Assembly: GCA_021927905.1 (NCBI GenBank)
Contig: BLLK01000045.1
Coordinates: 930,001 to 994,000, forward strand
DNA length: 64,000 nt
Reading direction: 5' to 3'
Source: Chaetoceros tenuissimus
Taxonomy: Eukaryota > Bacillariophyta > Thalassiosirophyceae > Chaetocerotales > Chaetocerotaceae
Under the pieces are notes generated by a model. That model did not search any database. It saw only the letters and a list, made by a program, of their open reading frames with translations, and had not been told where the DNA came from. Shown here piece after piece: positions 41,143-52,365 of the stretch (within the stretch, counting starts at the first letter, position 1; the number at the start of each line of letters is the position of its first letter). The translations under genes were made by a program, and so were the position numbers.

Positions 41143-44100
41143 ATGTCAGATAAATTTGGTCTTGCACAATTTGCTGCGGGAAAAAGTGGTGGTGGAGGAT
41201 GGATGAGCACCAAGAAGCGTGGTAGAGATGATGAACAAATTGCCAAAGACAAGAAGACAGCAATGAATGCCAGAAAACAAAGTAGTAACAAGAGAAGTCG
41301 ATCAACTATTGCTAAGAAAGCTACTCGTACCAAGGCAAAAGTAACAAAGACATCTATCTCAAAAAGGTCTTCTAGACGCAAAGATGAAAGTGATGAAGAC
41401 TCTTTCATTGCAAGTGATGAGTCTGAAGTTGAATACGAGGAATCAGAAGATGAAGATGACTTCCTAGAGGAGTCAGATGAATCTGAGGAGGAATTAGATT
41501 TACCAGATGACGAGAGCGATGATGGTTCAATTGAAAGTGTTGAACAGAAAATACCAAAGAAAAGAAATGTGAGCAAATCGCGGTCTCGTCCTGCTCCTTC
41601 TAGGGCTGCAAGAAATTTGAAGAAGAAAGCTATTGACTTGGATTCTTCGGGTGATGAACTAGATGAATCGCCTGCCATAGCAAAGGCGAAAAATATAAAG
41701 TCAAGAAGCAAAGGCACCACTTCTCGAATTGAAGGGCTTGACACTAGTGAAGATGAAGAAGATATACAGAAGCCCATATCAAACATATCTCGCAAAAGCA
41801 AATCCAGCAACATTGACTTGGATAGTAGTGATAGTGATGATGATTTCTTCAAGGATAAGGCGATGAAAGTCAAGAAGAGTAGCAAACCTACAACATCAAA
41901 GTTTTTCCAAAAGAAAAGTTTGAATGACGATGATGATGCTGAAATGACATCTCCGACATTAAATTTTGCAAAGAAGAGCAAGAAGCAAAAGCAGGCCTTT
42001 TTTGATTCCGATGAGAGTGATGATGATACTTCAAGTAAACCTACTGTTGCAGTAGCTAAGAAGCAGGCATCGAAACAAGTTGATGATCTAGATGACACCG
42101 ATGATGAAGCGCTTCAAGAAGTATTGGCACTATCGAAAGCCGAAGCACTAAGTCGGCTTGAGTTTGAAAAGAATAATGCTTCAAAAGTTATTTACAAAGA
42201 CGATATTGAAAGTGAAGAGGAAGACGAGGATGAAGGCGACCCTGAACCTGAAGATGATTACGTGGATGAAAAAGAGATTGAAGCGAAGAATGTTTTGGAT
42301 GCTGCAAACAAACTGAGTGCCAAAATTGTATCCAGTATGATGAGATGGTTCGGTGATACTGGAGATAGTAATAATAGTGGTTTAATTGTTGATGGAGCTA
42401 TCGCTCTTTCCTACCTCCAAAATCAAAATGAAAATAATCATGCAGAAGAAAAGAAGGAGGATGGTATGGCTGAACACAAGAAAGATGAAGATTGGATTAC
42501 GAACGAAGACATGATGAGAGTCTGTCCCAATATTACTTTAAAAGACTACCAGCTCGTTGGAGTAAATTGGATGGCGTTGCTAAATCGGTCCACATTTGTG
42601 ATGGAAAGTGCAAAGGATAGTAAAAAGAAACGTAAAGGGGGGAATGGAAAGAATGTCAATGGAGTGTTGGCCGATGAGATGGGTTTGGGCAAAACGGCGC
42701 AAACAATTGCATTCTTAGCCTGGTTGAAGTATAGACATACTGGTATTATTGATAGTGATGATGATGAGGAGGAGCCAGCCATGTCAAGTGGTGATGATGA
42801 CGATCACAAGCCTCATATTATTGTCGTTCCTGCATCTGTGCTTGATAATTGGCTTCGAGAGTTCAAGAAATTTTGTCCAACAATGAATGTTGTGAAGTAA
42901 GTTTTGTTTCCTACTCTCGCGATATTATTGTTTTATTTTACTAACACCTTTCATTTGAAAAGATATCATGGCTCTCAAGCAGCCCGTCAAAAAATTAAAA
43001 ATGAATTAAGAGGCTACTTACCGAAGAAAAAAGGTCCAATGAAGTATGGCAACTTCCAGAAAAAGAAGCTTGATGTCGTCTTGACCACTTTTTCTTATTT
43101 CAGTAGTGAAAAATCAGACGATCGGTCGTTTTTGCGAAAGTTTGACTGGAACTTCATGGTAGTTGACGAAGCTCACTGTCTGAAGAATCCCAAGGGGAAG
43201 GCTTACAGAAATCTGGACGCATTCAATACTGATCGTAGACTTTTACTTACTGGAACTCCCGTACAAAATTCACCCAAAGAGTTGATGTCTCTACTTTGCT
43301 TTTTAATGCCTCTATTTTCTCGAGAAGCCTCAAGTTTTGATGAGGATGATAACAATGACGGAGGTGCCAGAATGTTGGAGTACTTTGTCAGACTTGAAGC
43401 AGTAGGAAAGAAGAAAGATGCTGCGGTCTTACAAGAGGAGGCATACAAGAAGTTGAAACAATTGCTTGCCCCATTTGTATTGCGTCGTTGTAAGGATGAA
43501 GTACTTGCAAGGGCTATACCTCCAAAAAATAGACAAGTTGAGTGGGTTCCATTTAGCGACGATATTAGAGAGATCTATGACTCGCTACTTAGCAATCACC
43601 TGAAGAAAAAAGAAACATCTTCGTCTGCATTCACACACCTTTTCACACAGTTGCGAAAAGCTGCTAACCATGCACTTCTATTGAGAACAAGGCATACAAG
43701 TAGAGCTGATATTGAGCATTTATCGAGTAAATTGTACGAATATGGATACTTTGGTAGAGATGCAACATGCACTCAAGATCTCGTGAAGAGAGAATTACAG
43801 AAATTCAGTGACTATGACATTCACTGTGCAGCTGCAGAGCTAATAGCTGAACGAAGTTTTCGTAGTGGGGAACTTAACAAATACCTTTTACAAGAGGAGG
43901 ATTTATTTTGTTCTCCAAAATTCTCTAGACTGAGGGTGAGTTTGATGTACAAAATGCATGCTCTTTTCTTATTTGTCAAAAAATTCACCTCTGTTGTTTT
44001 TCAGGATCTTCTACCTAAACTCATAAAAGATGGTCATAGAATGCTCATATTCTCACAATGGACAAGGTGTTTAGATTTACTTGGTTGCTTGATGGATGCT

Positions 44101-44601
44101 ATGAATCTTCGTTATCTCAGATTGGATGGTCAGACAACTATTTCCGAGAGACAAGGTCTAATAGATCAATACACCAATGATACTGATATCCCAGTCTTCC
44201 TCCTTTCGACTAGAGCTGGTGGAATGGGAATCAATTTAACTGCGGCAGACACTTGTATTTTGCATGATCTTGACTTTAACCCATTTAATGATATTCAGGC
44301 TGAAGACAGAGTCCATAGAATGTAAGTTTATTCTTCTCTTCCTTTTTCAATAAGCCCGTACTGGATCTGACTTTTGCAAATCAATTGTGGATGCAGTGGA
44401 CAACAAAAGCCAGTGACTATCATCAAAATGGTGACAGAGAACACGGTTGATGCAGATATATATCAAATGCAAGAAAGAAAAGCACAGATGAATGCTGCCA
44501 TTTTGCAAACAAAGTCGAGTGCGGCTAAGAAGAAAGCAGAGATGGATGAAATGAAGTCCATGCTAGACAAAGCCGTCGAAAGAATGAACGACAATCATTA
44601 G
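41143..44601 (+). CDS. SNF2-family chromatin remodelling ATPase, Fun30/SMARCAD1 type
   Basis: Four exons: 41143-42896, 42963-43935, 44005-44321 and 44397-44601, giving 1082 residues. The N-terminal ~400 residues are Lys/Ser/Asp/Glu-rich, nuclear and disordered. Then come LKDYQLVGVNWM, DEMGLGKT (~510), DEAH (~652), LTGTPVQNS, and the C-terminal lobe with LIFSQWT, LRLDGQT, STRAGGMGINL and DIQAEDRVHRIGQ. The isoleucine codon of the last motif is restored only by splicing across 44322-44396. The 69 bp intron at 43936-44004 has no stop and is a multiple of three, so it could be mistaken for coding. The first intron has TACTAAC. The C-terminal NTVDADIYQMQERK fits the Fun30 group, which acts in heterochromatin and DNA end resection. 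Confidence 0.9.
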
Positions 44602-44900
44602 AAATTTCTATTGTAAGGTATAATGCTAAGCTAGTATCTTTTGGTAATACTTGCATTATCTTTCTACTGCACTACTTGTTGTTTCTGTTGTCATTTTCAA
44701 TTTGGAAATTTAAACATGTTTAGGTCAAGTCGTATACCAGTCGTGACTCGTGACAAATCGAAGCCTACGTAAGCGCACCTTTGCCAAGTTGTTGAAGAAG
44801 CAGCTTTGTGGCACACAGACAGACGAAGAAAAGGGGAAAGACACTCATAGCTAGTGCACATGTGCTGAATTTCTAAAACACAAAGACTCTCTTTGTTGTA

Positions 44901-46340
44901 ATGGAGCAATTCTATGGAATAAAATTAGATGGTGGAGGTGGAATACCATCTTTTGATTCTCAAACTGAAGAGCAAAGTTACGATGCAGATCCAGATGACG
45001 ATAGTTATGTCACTGTCACGCTCATGTCGAAAAGATCTGCAGTGCCACAGTTTGGTGAGATCATATCACTCCTGAACTCTAACAAGCACAACACAAGATC
45101 TGTCATTGAGTCAATAAGAAACAATACTGCTGACCAGGAAAAGTTACATAGTCACCAAGAAGAAAGCATTAATGTTCCTTTAACTAATACTGATACTTAC
45201 AAAACTACTAGTGCTCCAATAAAAAGCGCGGGACAAAAAAGTCGCAAAGCAGATATCGTCACAGATTTTCCTGGTAAAAACAGTGATGGAACAGATCACT
45301 CACATTTTCTAAAATTGATGAACTCTAATAAGCATACTTCAAATAAATCTGAATCTATACAGAATCAGACCTTAAGCATGGCGAAGAAAAGAGCAAAATC
45401 ACCAGTCAATGTCAACACTACCTTCGATGATGCTTCTCAGGTAACTTCAGAGACAGAGACAGTGAAAAATGAGTCGGACTCAGTTTCAATAGAATCTCCA
45501 CCAGTTGCCAAGAAAATTACAAGAGAAAATAAAGATTTGGGGGGAACCAAGTTATCCATATCCTTCTTTCCGCCTGATCTCATCAATGAAAAGAAAAAAA
45601 CTGTAGAAGTTCGTAATGAACTCATTTCACCTATGAACTCGATATCTCCAATGACATCTCCACAGTCATCGAGAAGGTCCTTTGCAGAAATTAAACGAGT
45701 TAATTCATATGCAACCCAATCATCAATTTCCGTAGCTTCTTCCAAAAGGGTGACTGAAATCAAATCTAAGCTTCGCAATCTTGAGGTTGATTATAGAAAG
45801 AATGGTTTGAAACATGCAAAGGAGAAAGCAGCCAAAGACAACGCAAATTCAAACAATGCTGTTAGTTCATCCCATCGTATTGCCCGTGAAATAATGATTA
45901 CATGTTTCTTTTCTTTAACAATTTGGATTGCATATTTATGTCATCGAGATAATCAGGCTAATGACTTTCAATTGCGTATGAAGGAGATTGACAACATGGC
46001 AAATGTTATCTCCAACATTAATGCAGCAAACATACAGAAATTGCAGTTGCAGAGAGAGAATATTCAATTGTTAGAAAAGTCTCTCATTATTGCCCATGAA
46101 TTCAATGCTTTAAAAAAAGAAGAGGAAATAACGACTACTTGTCCAACGCTACCTCCAGCTAACGTTACATTTGACACCAGTTCTCCCACTGAGACCGATG
46201 AGGACATGAGTGAAGAGAAACTCTCATTGAATGATGAGAATGTATTTGTAATTACAAGTACAGAACCAGAGAAAAAGAAGAAGTTTGTAAATAATATTGC
46301 TTGGAATGACTTCTTCATTGTACAGTCTATGCTAGAATAA
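44901..46340 (+). CDS. Single-pass coiled-coil membrane protein, unrecognised
   Basis: A 479-residue intronless protein. The first ~330 residues are polar, Ser/Lys/Asn-rich and mostly disordered; two related stretches (SLLNSNKHNTRS and KLMNSNKHTSNKS) hint at an old internal duplication. One transmembrane segment (EIMITCFFSLTIWIAYLC, ~331-348) follows. Next comes a coiled coil (residues ~355-405, with NIQKLQLQRENIQLLEKS) and an acidic tail. No signal peptide is seen, so the large N-terminal part probably faces the cytosol. The family is unknown. Confidence 0.7.
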   Translation: MEQFYGIKLDGGGGIPSFDSQTEEQSYDADPDDDSYVTVTLMSKRSAVPQFGEIISLLNSNKHNTRSVIESIRNNTADQEKLHSHQEESINVPLTNTDTYKTTSAPIKSAGQKSRKADIVTDFPGKNSDGTDHSHFLKLMNSNKHTSNKSESIQNQTLSMAKKRAKSPVNVNTTFDDASQVTSETETVKNESDSVSIESPPVAKKITRENKDLGGTKLSISFFPPDLINEKKKTVEVRNELISPMNSISPMTSPQSSRRSFAEIKRVNSYATQSSISVASSKRVTEIKSKLRNLEVDYRKNGLKHAKEKAAKDNANSNNAVSSSHRIAREIMITCFFSLTIWIAYLCHRDNQANDFQLRMKEIDNMANVISNINAANIQKLQLQRENIQLLEKSLIIAHEFNALKKEEEITTTCPTLPPANVTFDTSSPTETDEDMSEEKLSLNDENVFVITSTEPEKKKKFVNNIAWNDFFIVQSMLE

Positions 46341-46660
46341 ATGAATTGAAATAGAGCTATACCACAAAGCATGTACGATTGCTACGAATAGATATGCACA
46401 AATAGGATACAACGCAGATTAAAAACTAATGAATATAAATAAAGAATAAATTACTAAAAGGTTATTGAAACAGTACTTTGACATAACCTCGTATGAAATA
46501 AATAGATCGCACTTGATGATGAATAATGTGGATCATATTGCCCTAAAAGTAAAGATACTAGCAATAATACAGTGATTCTACAGGAAACTTCCAAAACGAT
46601 AGTTTCGCTATCTATTCAAGAGATACAAATATAAAGTATACAAATTGATCTACTCGAGTT
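46341..46660. other. Convergent intergenic region
   Basis: The 3' ends of two convergent genes meet here. It is AT-rich with no further signal. Confidence 0.4.
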
Positions 46661-47575
46661 CTACTCGTCAATGGTCTCAGCTTCAATTCTGCGGAGAAAG
46701 GACTCAAAGGTTTCATCTTCCTCGCCAGGACTGACAACTTTCTTCACAATAGAGTGAATTGTCACTTTGTACTCATCTGGGTACTTCTTGAAGTGACAGA
46801 CATGTTTAGAGGCACGAAACTTGGACACGGATACTTCAATGCCAGCAGAGGATCTACGTCTCGCGAGTTCCTCGAGCTTGATGGAATCAGTAATGTTATC
46901 ATCTCCGCTGTAGAGGAATGCCTGGCGGCAGCACAAGTCATGGGTGAGCATTCTGTTCCAGAACACATCAGTTGGAGATCCTTTACCTTGTACCACATGG
47001 AAGAGGATGGAGATATAAAAGACCATGGTAACAATGATCTGAAAGAATAGCCTAAGAAGGAAGTTAGGAAAGACTTCCGCAATCGCATTGCGAAGACTCG
47101 AGACTCTTGGATAGACAGGAGCACTATCAGCGACTTCATAACCTTGTGTGTAAAGCCTATCGGATAGGGTGAGCACGTCAATCATCTGTTCACAGGTCAA
47201 GTCAATGAGGAAATCCTGTTTTGCCTCTGTAACAAAGTCTTCAATATGGTTGACAATAAATGCTCCTCCGTTGGAGAAGTAATGAACAATGATTGGAATC
47301 TCTTTGCCAGATTGAGCATATCCAGCCGAAGATTCAATCTCACGGACAAAGTCAGCAGCTTCCTTCACAACTTGAAGAGTATGTGGCTTGAGATACTTGT
47401 CGGAAGCGAACATTGTAGCAAGGAGAGGAGGGCAGGAAGTGAGCACAGCACAATCACGTTCAAGGTATATCTCTGCATACTTCTTCATTGGCTTGTGGGT
47501 TGAACCAAACCAACCGAGCAATATCACGAGTGCTTTCGGCGGAGCAGATTGGGGCATGATTGTATCGAAAGTCAT
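46661..47575 (-). CDS. TMEM53/DUF829-type alpha/beta hydrolase-like protein
   Basis: A 304-residue intronless protein. It opens with ALVILLGWFGSTHKPMKKYAEIY, the hallmark start of DUF829 (TMEM53) proteins. It then has HYFSNGGAF, where Ser101 is in the nucleophile position, a hydrophobic segment (FQIIVTMVFYISILF, ~185-200), and a late SKHVCHFKKYPDEY with the His expected to complete a triad. The acid would be in FLYSGDDNI. Animal TMEM53 sits in the nuclear envelope; plant members are poorly known. Third positions are richer in C/G than average here, suggesting good expression. Confidence 0.8.
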   Translation of the reverse strand: MTFDTIMPQSAPPKALVILLGWFGSTHKPMKKYAEIYLERDCAVLTSCPPLLATMFASDKYLKPHTLQVVKEAADFVREIESSAGYAQSGKEIPIIVHYFSNGGAFIVNHIEDFVTEAKQDFLIDLTCEQMIDVLTLSDRLYTQGYEVADSAPVYPRVSSLRNAIAEVFPNFLLRLFFQIIVTMVFYISILFHVVQGKGSPTDVFWNRMLTHDLCCRQAFLYSGDDNITDSIKLEELARRRSSAGIEVSVSKFRASKHVCHFKKYPDEYKVTIHSIVKKVVSPGEEDETFESFLRRIEAETIDE

Positions 47576-47955
47576 CTTTGTCCTGTGATTGAGTAGTGAT
47601 TGAAAAATGCTTTAAAGTAATTTATGGCATCTTCTGATGGCTTTTTGTATCTTTCTTCTTCAGCATTCTTCAGCATAGTCTACGTAGACACAAAACATGT
47701 GTTAGATTTGATGTGAAACTCCAAAAGTCTTGCTCTACACGACTCGTTTAGTAAACCGTTTCATGTCGGTACATAAATGGGACTCAACTACCCCTCCACT
47801 TATTGAAGATAAAAGATGGATGAGGGATGAGGTGATAATTTTGAGTTGATTGATGATTGGTGCTATCGAAGCATCAACGATTTGCAAAGTTCAAACAGGA
47901 AGTCAGATCTAATCTCTATTCACACTTTTAAAGCTTCTTCTAAATCTAGACGAAA
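47576..47955. other. Divergent intergenic region
   Basis: Promoter region between divergent genes. A GTCTACGTAGAC palindrome lies near 47679-47690. Nothing else is noted. Confidence 0.4.
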
Positions 47956-48828
47956 ATGAGCTTCTTCGCACACAAAATGAGGTCGCCACAAACCTACAGA
48001 TTAATGAGAACCGCAAAATGTTCCGTTTCTTCGTCGACGCAATTGTTGAAGCAGCAACTTGCACTAGTTATGGGATGTAACGGAGCATTAGGAAGTACCA
48101 TTACTTCTCATCTCAAAGGACGAAACGAGAATATCAAAATAGTTGGTGCAGACGTAACGGAGAAAGATAGTAGTGACGTTGACATATTCATTCCTCTGCA
48201 AGGAGGGGATGCGCAATCAATCAGCGAAGATCTCATTGATGGATTTCAACGTACATTTACTAGCAATCCTATGTTCGATGTCATGATTTGCGCTAATGGC
48301 GGCTTTGCAATGGATGGTGATGAAAAAGCTGACAAAATGGATTCCCTGAATTTTGAACCGGTAGCAGCTGTAATCTGCGATGCATTACTGAAGCAAATTT
48401 CTCGAGATGATGCATTACTTGTTGCATTCGGTTCGACTGCAGCCCTCGCAGATATCGATGAGAATTCACCCATGAAGAAATATCTTCGCAGTAAGAAAGA
48501 TGTTCATGAAATCATTCAACGTATAGGATCTTCGACATTAAAGGCAGTAAAGAAATCGAAGCGTAGAGATGACATTGAGTTACGGAAAAAATATGATTGT
48601 CTAGCTAAGTTATCAGCCGTCGCTATTTTACCAACTACGCTTGATACAGCGGCTAATAGACAAGCAATGAATCCTTCGGAAGAGGAACTTGAAAAATGGA
48701 CAAAACTTGAAGATGTAGCAGATGAAATTTGCAAATGGGTGAAGATCAAGGAGCTTCGACCTAGTAGTGGCTCTTTGATATCATGTAGAACAGAGGATGG
48801 TATTACAGAATTTGTAATTTCTAGATAA
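47956..48828 (+). CDS. Dihydropteridine reductase-like SDR, probably mitochondrial
   Basis: A 290-residue intronless short-chain dehydrogenase. The N-terminus has Arg, Lys and Ser without acids, like a mitochondrial presequence. The dinucleotide loop is GCNGALG (~40-46), followed by the acid of GADV. The Tyr-x3-Lys pair is Y176/K180 in KYLRSKKDVHEI. The end, VAILPTTLDTAANRQAM, then RPSSGSLISCRTEDG, follows quinoid dihydropteridine reductase closely. That enzyme recycles tetrahydrobiopterin with NADH. A charged insert (KAVKKSKRRDDIELRKKYD) separates the catalytic helix from the next strand and is unusual. Confidence 0.7.
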   Translation: MSFFAHKMRSPQTYRLMRTAKCSVSSSTQLLKQQLALVMGCNGALGSTITSHLKGRNENIKIVGADVTEKDSSDVDIFIPLQGGDAQSISEDLIDGFQRTFTSNPMFDVMICANGGFAMDGDEKADKMDSLNFEPVAAVICDALLKQISRDDALLVAFGSTAALADIDENSPMKKYLRSKKDVHEIIQRIGSSTLKAVKKSKRRDDIELRKKYDCLAKLSAVAILPTTLDTAANRQAMNPSEEELEKWTKLEDVADEICKWVKIKELRPSSGSLISCRTEDGITEFVISR

Positions 48829-48864
48829 TATCTAAATTATGGTTTCTAATTCTAAATATTCATT

Positions 48865-50505
48865 TTAAAGCTCGGATTCTTCTTCCTCCTGTGAATCCTG
48901 AGAATTAATCATGTGCATAATTTTTGCAGATCCGTCTCCTCGGTTCCTTTGAGGCTTGGCATCTGCTCCCATATTCCTTGCATTCTCTAAAATTTTCTTT
49001 CTTTGCTGACGCCCCATTTCTTGTAAAAAAGGCTTCATTTCTTTCATTTTTAACTTTTTAACCTCTTCAGCTTGCTTCATTTTCGGCAAAATAGAAGGCA
49101 TGGACTCAATTTCTGAATGATCGATATTTGGCCAGCATTTGGGATACCATGGTCCCACTGTATCAAGTGACTTTCCGCCAAATTCAGGGTTGTAAAGTGT
49201 GCTTAATTCTACACCATATCCCTTTGTTAAGGTTGCACTACCTGGTGAATAACGCACTGAATACCGTCTGTACAAAATCTTTTCTCTATCACGGTCAAGT
49301 TCCTTCGCCATTTTCCTTTCAACTTGTACAGTTCTATGAAATAGCCATCGAGTGTGCAGTATCACATCCCCTGCTTGTACGTCGTAAATTCTCTTTCTTT
49401 CCTCTATCAGATTATTGAGTTTTGGTGATGCATTTTTAATATTGCATGTCCCAACACCTCTGTTGTTAAACATATCTTCGGCATCTATATATCCTTCTTC
49501 TGGTAAGGTGTATGTACTTCCAGTTAATTTATAAGCATCAAACCTCCAGTCTGCCTTATGAGATCCAACTGACAATGCAAATCCTCCTCCAGATGAACTA
49601 GGAATTGAATCTATTGCAATCCATGCATTAATTCCATCTGCATCAAAAGGAGTTGGCCAAAATCCTGTATCATCAACATGCCAACCACAAATATATGGAT
49701 CTTGATCTGGATAAAGAAAGTCAGGGAAATTCTTCAAAGCTATTGATATCATAGTATATTATACAAGATTGCACCTACCTTTTGCTAGGAATACATCACG
49801 TATCAGACGAAGATTGTCTCCATTTGTTTCACTTTCTTTACTATTCATATTCATCAACTCGGAAGCCACTTGAGGCAATAAACTATTCAAAGCTACATCT
49901 GCAAAACCAACTTTGTCAGATTCAAAAATCGCATGATGGATTGTTGAAAAGAATTGTTTTCCAGAAAATGAAGACGCTCCAGAAACTTTGAGAGGTCTTG
50001 CATCTTTGCCTATAGCATTGGGATCCAAGCCCATCAATTGTAAACTCGAAGTGTCCAATGCATCAATTTCTTCAGGTGATAGTAATCCTCTAATTGCAAT
50101 TACACCATCTCTCTCAAAAGCTTCCTTCATTTCGGATGATAAAATATTTCTACAAATCTCTTGGTCTCTATTTTCCATGCTTCTGCATTCATCTGGAATT
50201 GTGATTGTGTAAATAATGGCCTCATCAGATGTTGAAATGTTTTGACTTTTCATATCCTTTACATTTCCAGCATAGGATGATTGTATATTTCTCATGATGA
50301 TCATTACTTCATTGTAATTTGTCACAGCCAAGAGTAGTACAGTGGCAGTGATTGAAAATATGACGCATTTCAGAAATAGCTTGAGAGATGATGGAGAGAA
50401 TAGATCAAATTGTACATCTTCGTCTCCAATGCTGTCTTCATCATTATTTCTAGACTCTGACCTGGACCTTGACTCGGATCTTTGACGCGTTCTTCCTCTT
50501 TCCAT
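48865..50505 (-). CDS. PhyH-like 2OG oxygenase, type II membrane protein
   Basis: Exons 49779-50505 and 48865-49739 join across an unusually short 39 bp GT-AG intron (phase 1, Ala codon) to encode 533 residues. An Arg/Ser-rich cytosolic start is followed by a membrane anchor (LKLFLKCVIFSITATVLLLAV, ~41-61). The lumenal part begins with a PhyH-type helix (MKEAFERDGVIAIRGLLS). Exon 2 has GWHVDDTGFWP (H-x-D), a D-V-I-L-H-T-R strand, FHRT (distal His) and RYSVRYSPGS (2OG Arg). A basic coiled-coil tail closes the protein. The stop is 36 bp from the convergent reductase gene. The substrate is unknown. Confidence 0.82.
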
Positions 50506-50986
50506 GTTTACTTGGAAGCTTCTTAATGGTGCTTATGGAAATTAGGTTTGTAGTAGTAACTCGAAATACAATGCTAGTAGTAGCTCCGTAGCTCCATCAA
50601 ATGAGTGGAAGGTGAACAGAAAAATTTTAAAAATGTAAGGTACGTATCTACCCGCAGTATGTACAATTCTTCTGCTTGGATGAATAACCTGGATAGATAA
50701 ATACTACTACTAGTTATTCTTGAGTCTTGCGAAGCCATAGTCTCATTTTTTCCAATTTTCCTCACCATCACTATCATCACTGCAACATCGCGCACCTCGA
50801 AACTTGAGGAATCTAATTACTTTTTACTTCATGTCAGACGTGCGAGAGATACCCTTTTGAAACCTTGATAACCTTGAAAGCGCTTCTTGTATTGGTACGA
50901 TCGTCTCTCTAGTACTCTATTACTTTCGTACACAACAACTGAAAGAAAAAAGAAGATCTGAATAATTTGAAACCAAGTCACTGCAA
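50506..50986. other. Divergent intergenic region
   Basis: Promoter region between divergent genes. It is AT-rich, and no gene or clear motif is seen. Confidence 0.4.
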
Positions 50987-52365
50987 ATGCCTTCACTGAA
51001 ATCTGCTGTAGTGTTACTATCTACATTCTCCCTCCAAGCTATCGAAGCTGGAGAAATACCTGATGCAGCACTTGGTCCTGTACAGAGGAAAGCAAAGAGA
51101 CTTTTGAATAACAAAGCAAAGAAGCTTAGCTATCGTGCTATTCGTTTAGAACCAAAAAGTAAAAGATCAAAATCATCAGGTAAAGGAGCATCTTACTCAA
51201 GCAAAGGGAAAGGTAGCCGTGATGATGATTCTATTGGATGCACTTCTTCTCATAAGAGTGGAAATGGAAAAGGTTCGATAAAAAATACGAGTGGGAAAGG
51301 TAGCAGCGATGGATATGGAAATGGAGGAAGTAAAGGTAGAAATAGAACTTCACCTCCAACAATGAATCCTACAGTGTCGGCAAAACCATCAGATACACCA
51401 ACTACATCAGTACAGCCTTCATTGTCCCCATCGTGCTCGCATTCTCCTACGGCAACAGGATCACCATCGTTTTCACCAACATTTACATCAAAACCATCTT
51501 CCAAACCGACGTATACATCAAAACCGTCAAAGAGTCCGACAGCCAGTCCAACAAAGATTCCAACAAAGTCGCCAGTACTTGGTACAAACTCTCCTACAAT
51601 AAATCCTTCGCAAATTCCTTCAATTGAACCAACTGGTTTTCCAAGTATTGGATTTGATTTACAAAATTGTGACAGCTATTCTCGAGTATGGTAAGTAGTT
51701 AAATTACGATGATTTGCAGTTACGGTTAAATCTGAAGGAAGCCTAGCATGTACATTGAAAAGTCCCATTCAACTTTCAATGGTAGATGGTCATTTTCTGA
51801 TGCAAAAAGTACGCACTTTCCCACTTTCTGAATACATTGTTTCTCACGATTGCCTCGTTCCAATCAAATTTGTAATAGGTTGTTTGATTTGGAATCAACA
51901 TGTGATCCATATTACAGAACATGCCAGTGTACAGATGCACAAAGGCTCATTAATGAAGGGAAAATTGATTGCGAGACTGCTTCTTGTCCTGAAGACTGCG
52001 CGCTCTGTGATTTCTGTTTACAAGATGTTATACCAAACTGCATTTCAAAGAGTGAAAGAGGTGTATTTTCAGACCCATCGCTTCCTGTAGAACAAGAGTT
52101 GGATACTTTTTCTGTGAATGCATCGCAGGAAGCTGTAGCTTACAATAATTTCAACATCAAAAAGTGTGATACGTATGAGCTTGCATGGCTTGAAGATCTG
52201 GAAAACTCATGTAAGCAAGGTTCTTATGGGGAAACAAAGAACTGTAGTTGCGATCGTGCCCAATCATTAATTGATGATGGCAAGATTGAGTGTGGAAAAT
52301 CCAAATGTCCTGATGATTGTGAAGTGTGCAAGTACTGCTTGAATGAAGTAATTACTTGTCTCTAA
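50987..52365 (+). CDS. Secreted protein with PT-rich linker and duplicated Cys-rich module
   Basis: Exons 50987-51690 and 51879-52365 (188 bp intron, phase 2, Trp codon split) encode 396 residues. A signal peptide (LKSAVVLLSTFSLQAIEA) leads to a basic Gly/Ser/Lys region, then ~95 residues of PS/PT/KPS repeats. Two copies of a ~60-residue module follow. Each starts CDSY or CDTY and has W-L-x-D-L-E, then C-x-C, A-Q-x-L-I, G-K-I-x-C, C-P-x-D-C-x-x-C-x-x-C and ends in C. The intron falls inside the first copy. The layout recalls the large ShK/PSxxPS gene at 18.6 kb but the modules differ. It is probably an extracellular or wall-associated protein; function unknown. Confidence 0.78.

Noticed and set aside
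41124-42098. 324-codon minus-strand frame rich in Ser/Leu
   Set aside because: It is the shadow of the acidic, Lys/Ser-rich N-terminus of the SNF2 gene on the plus strand.
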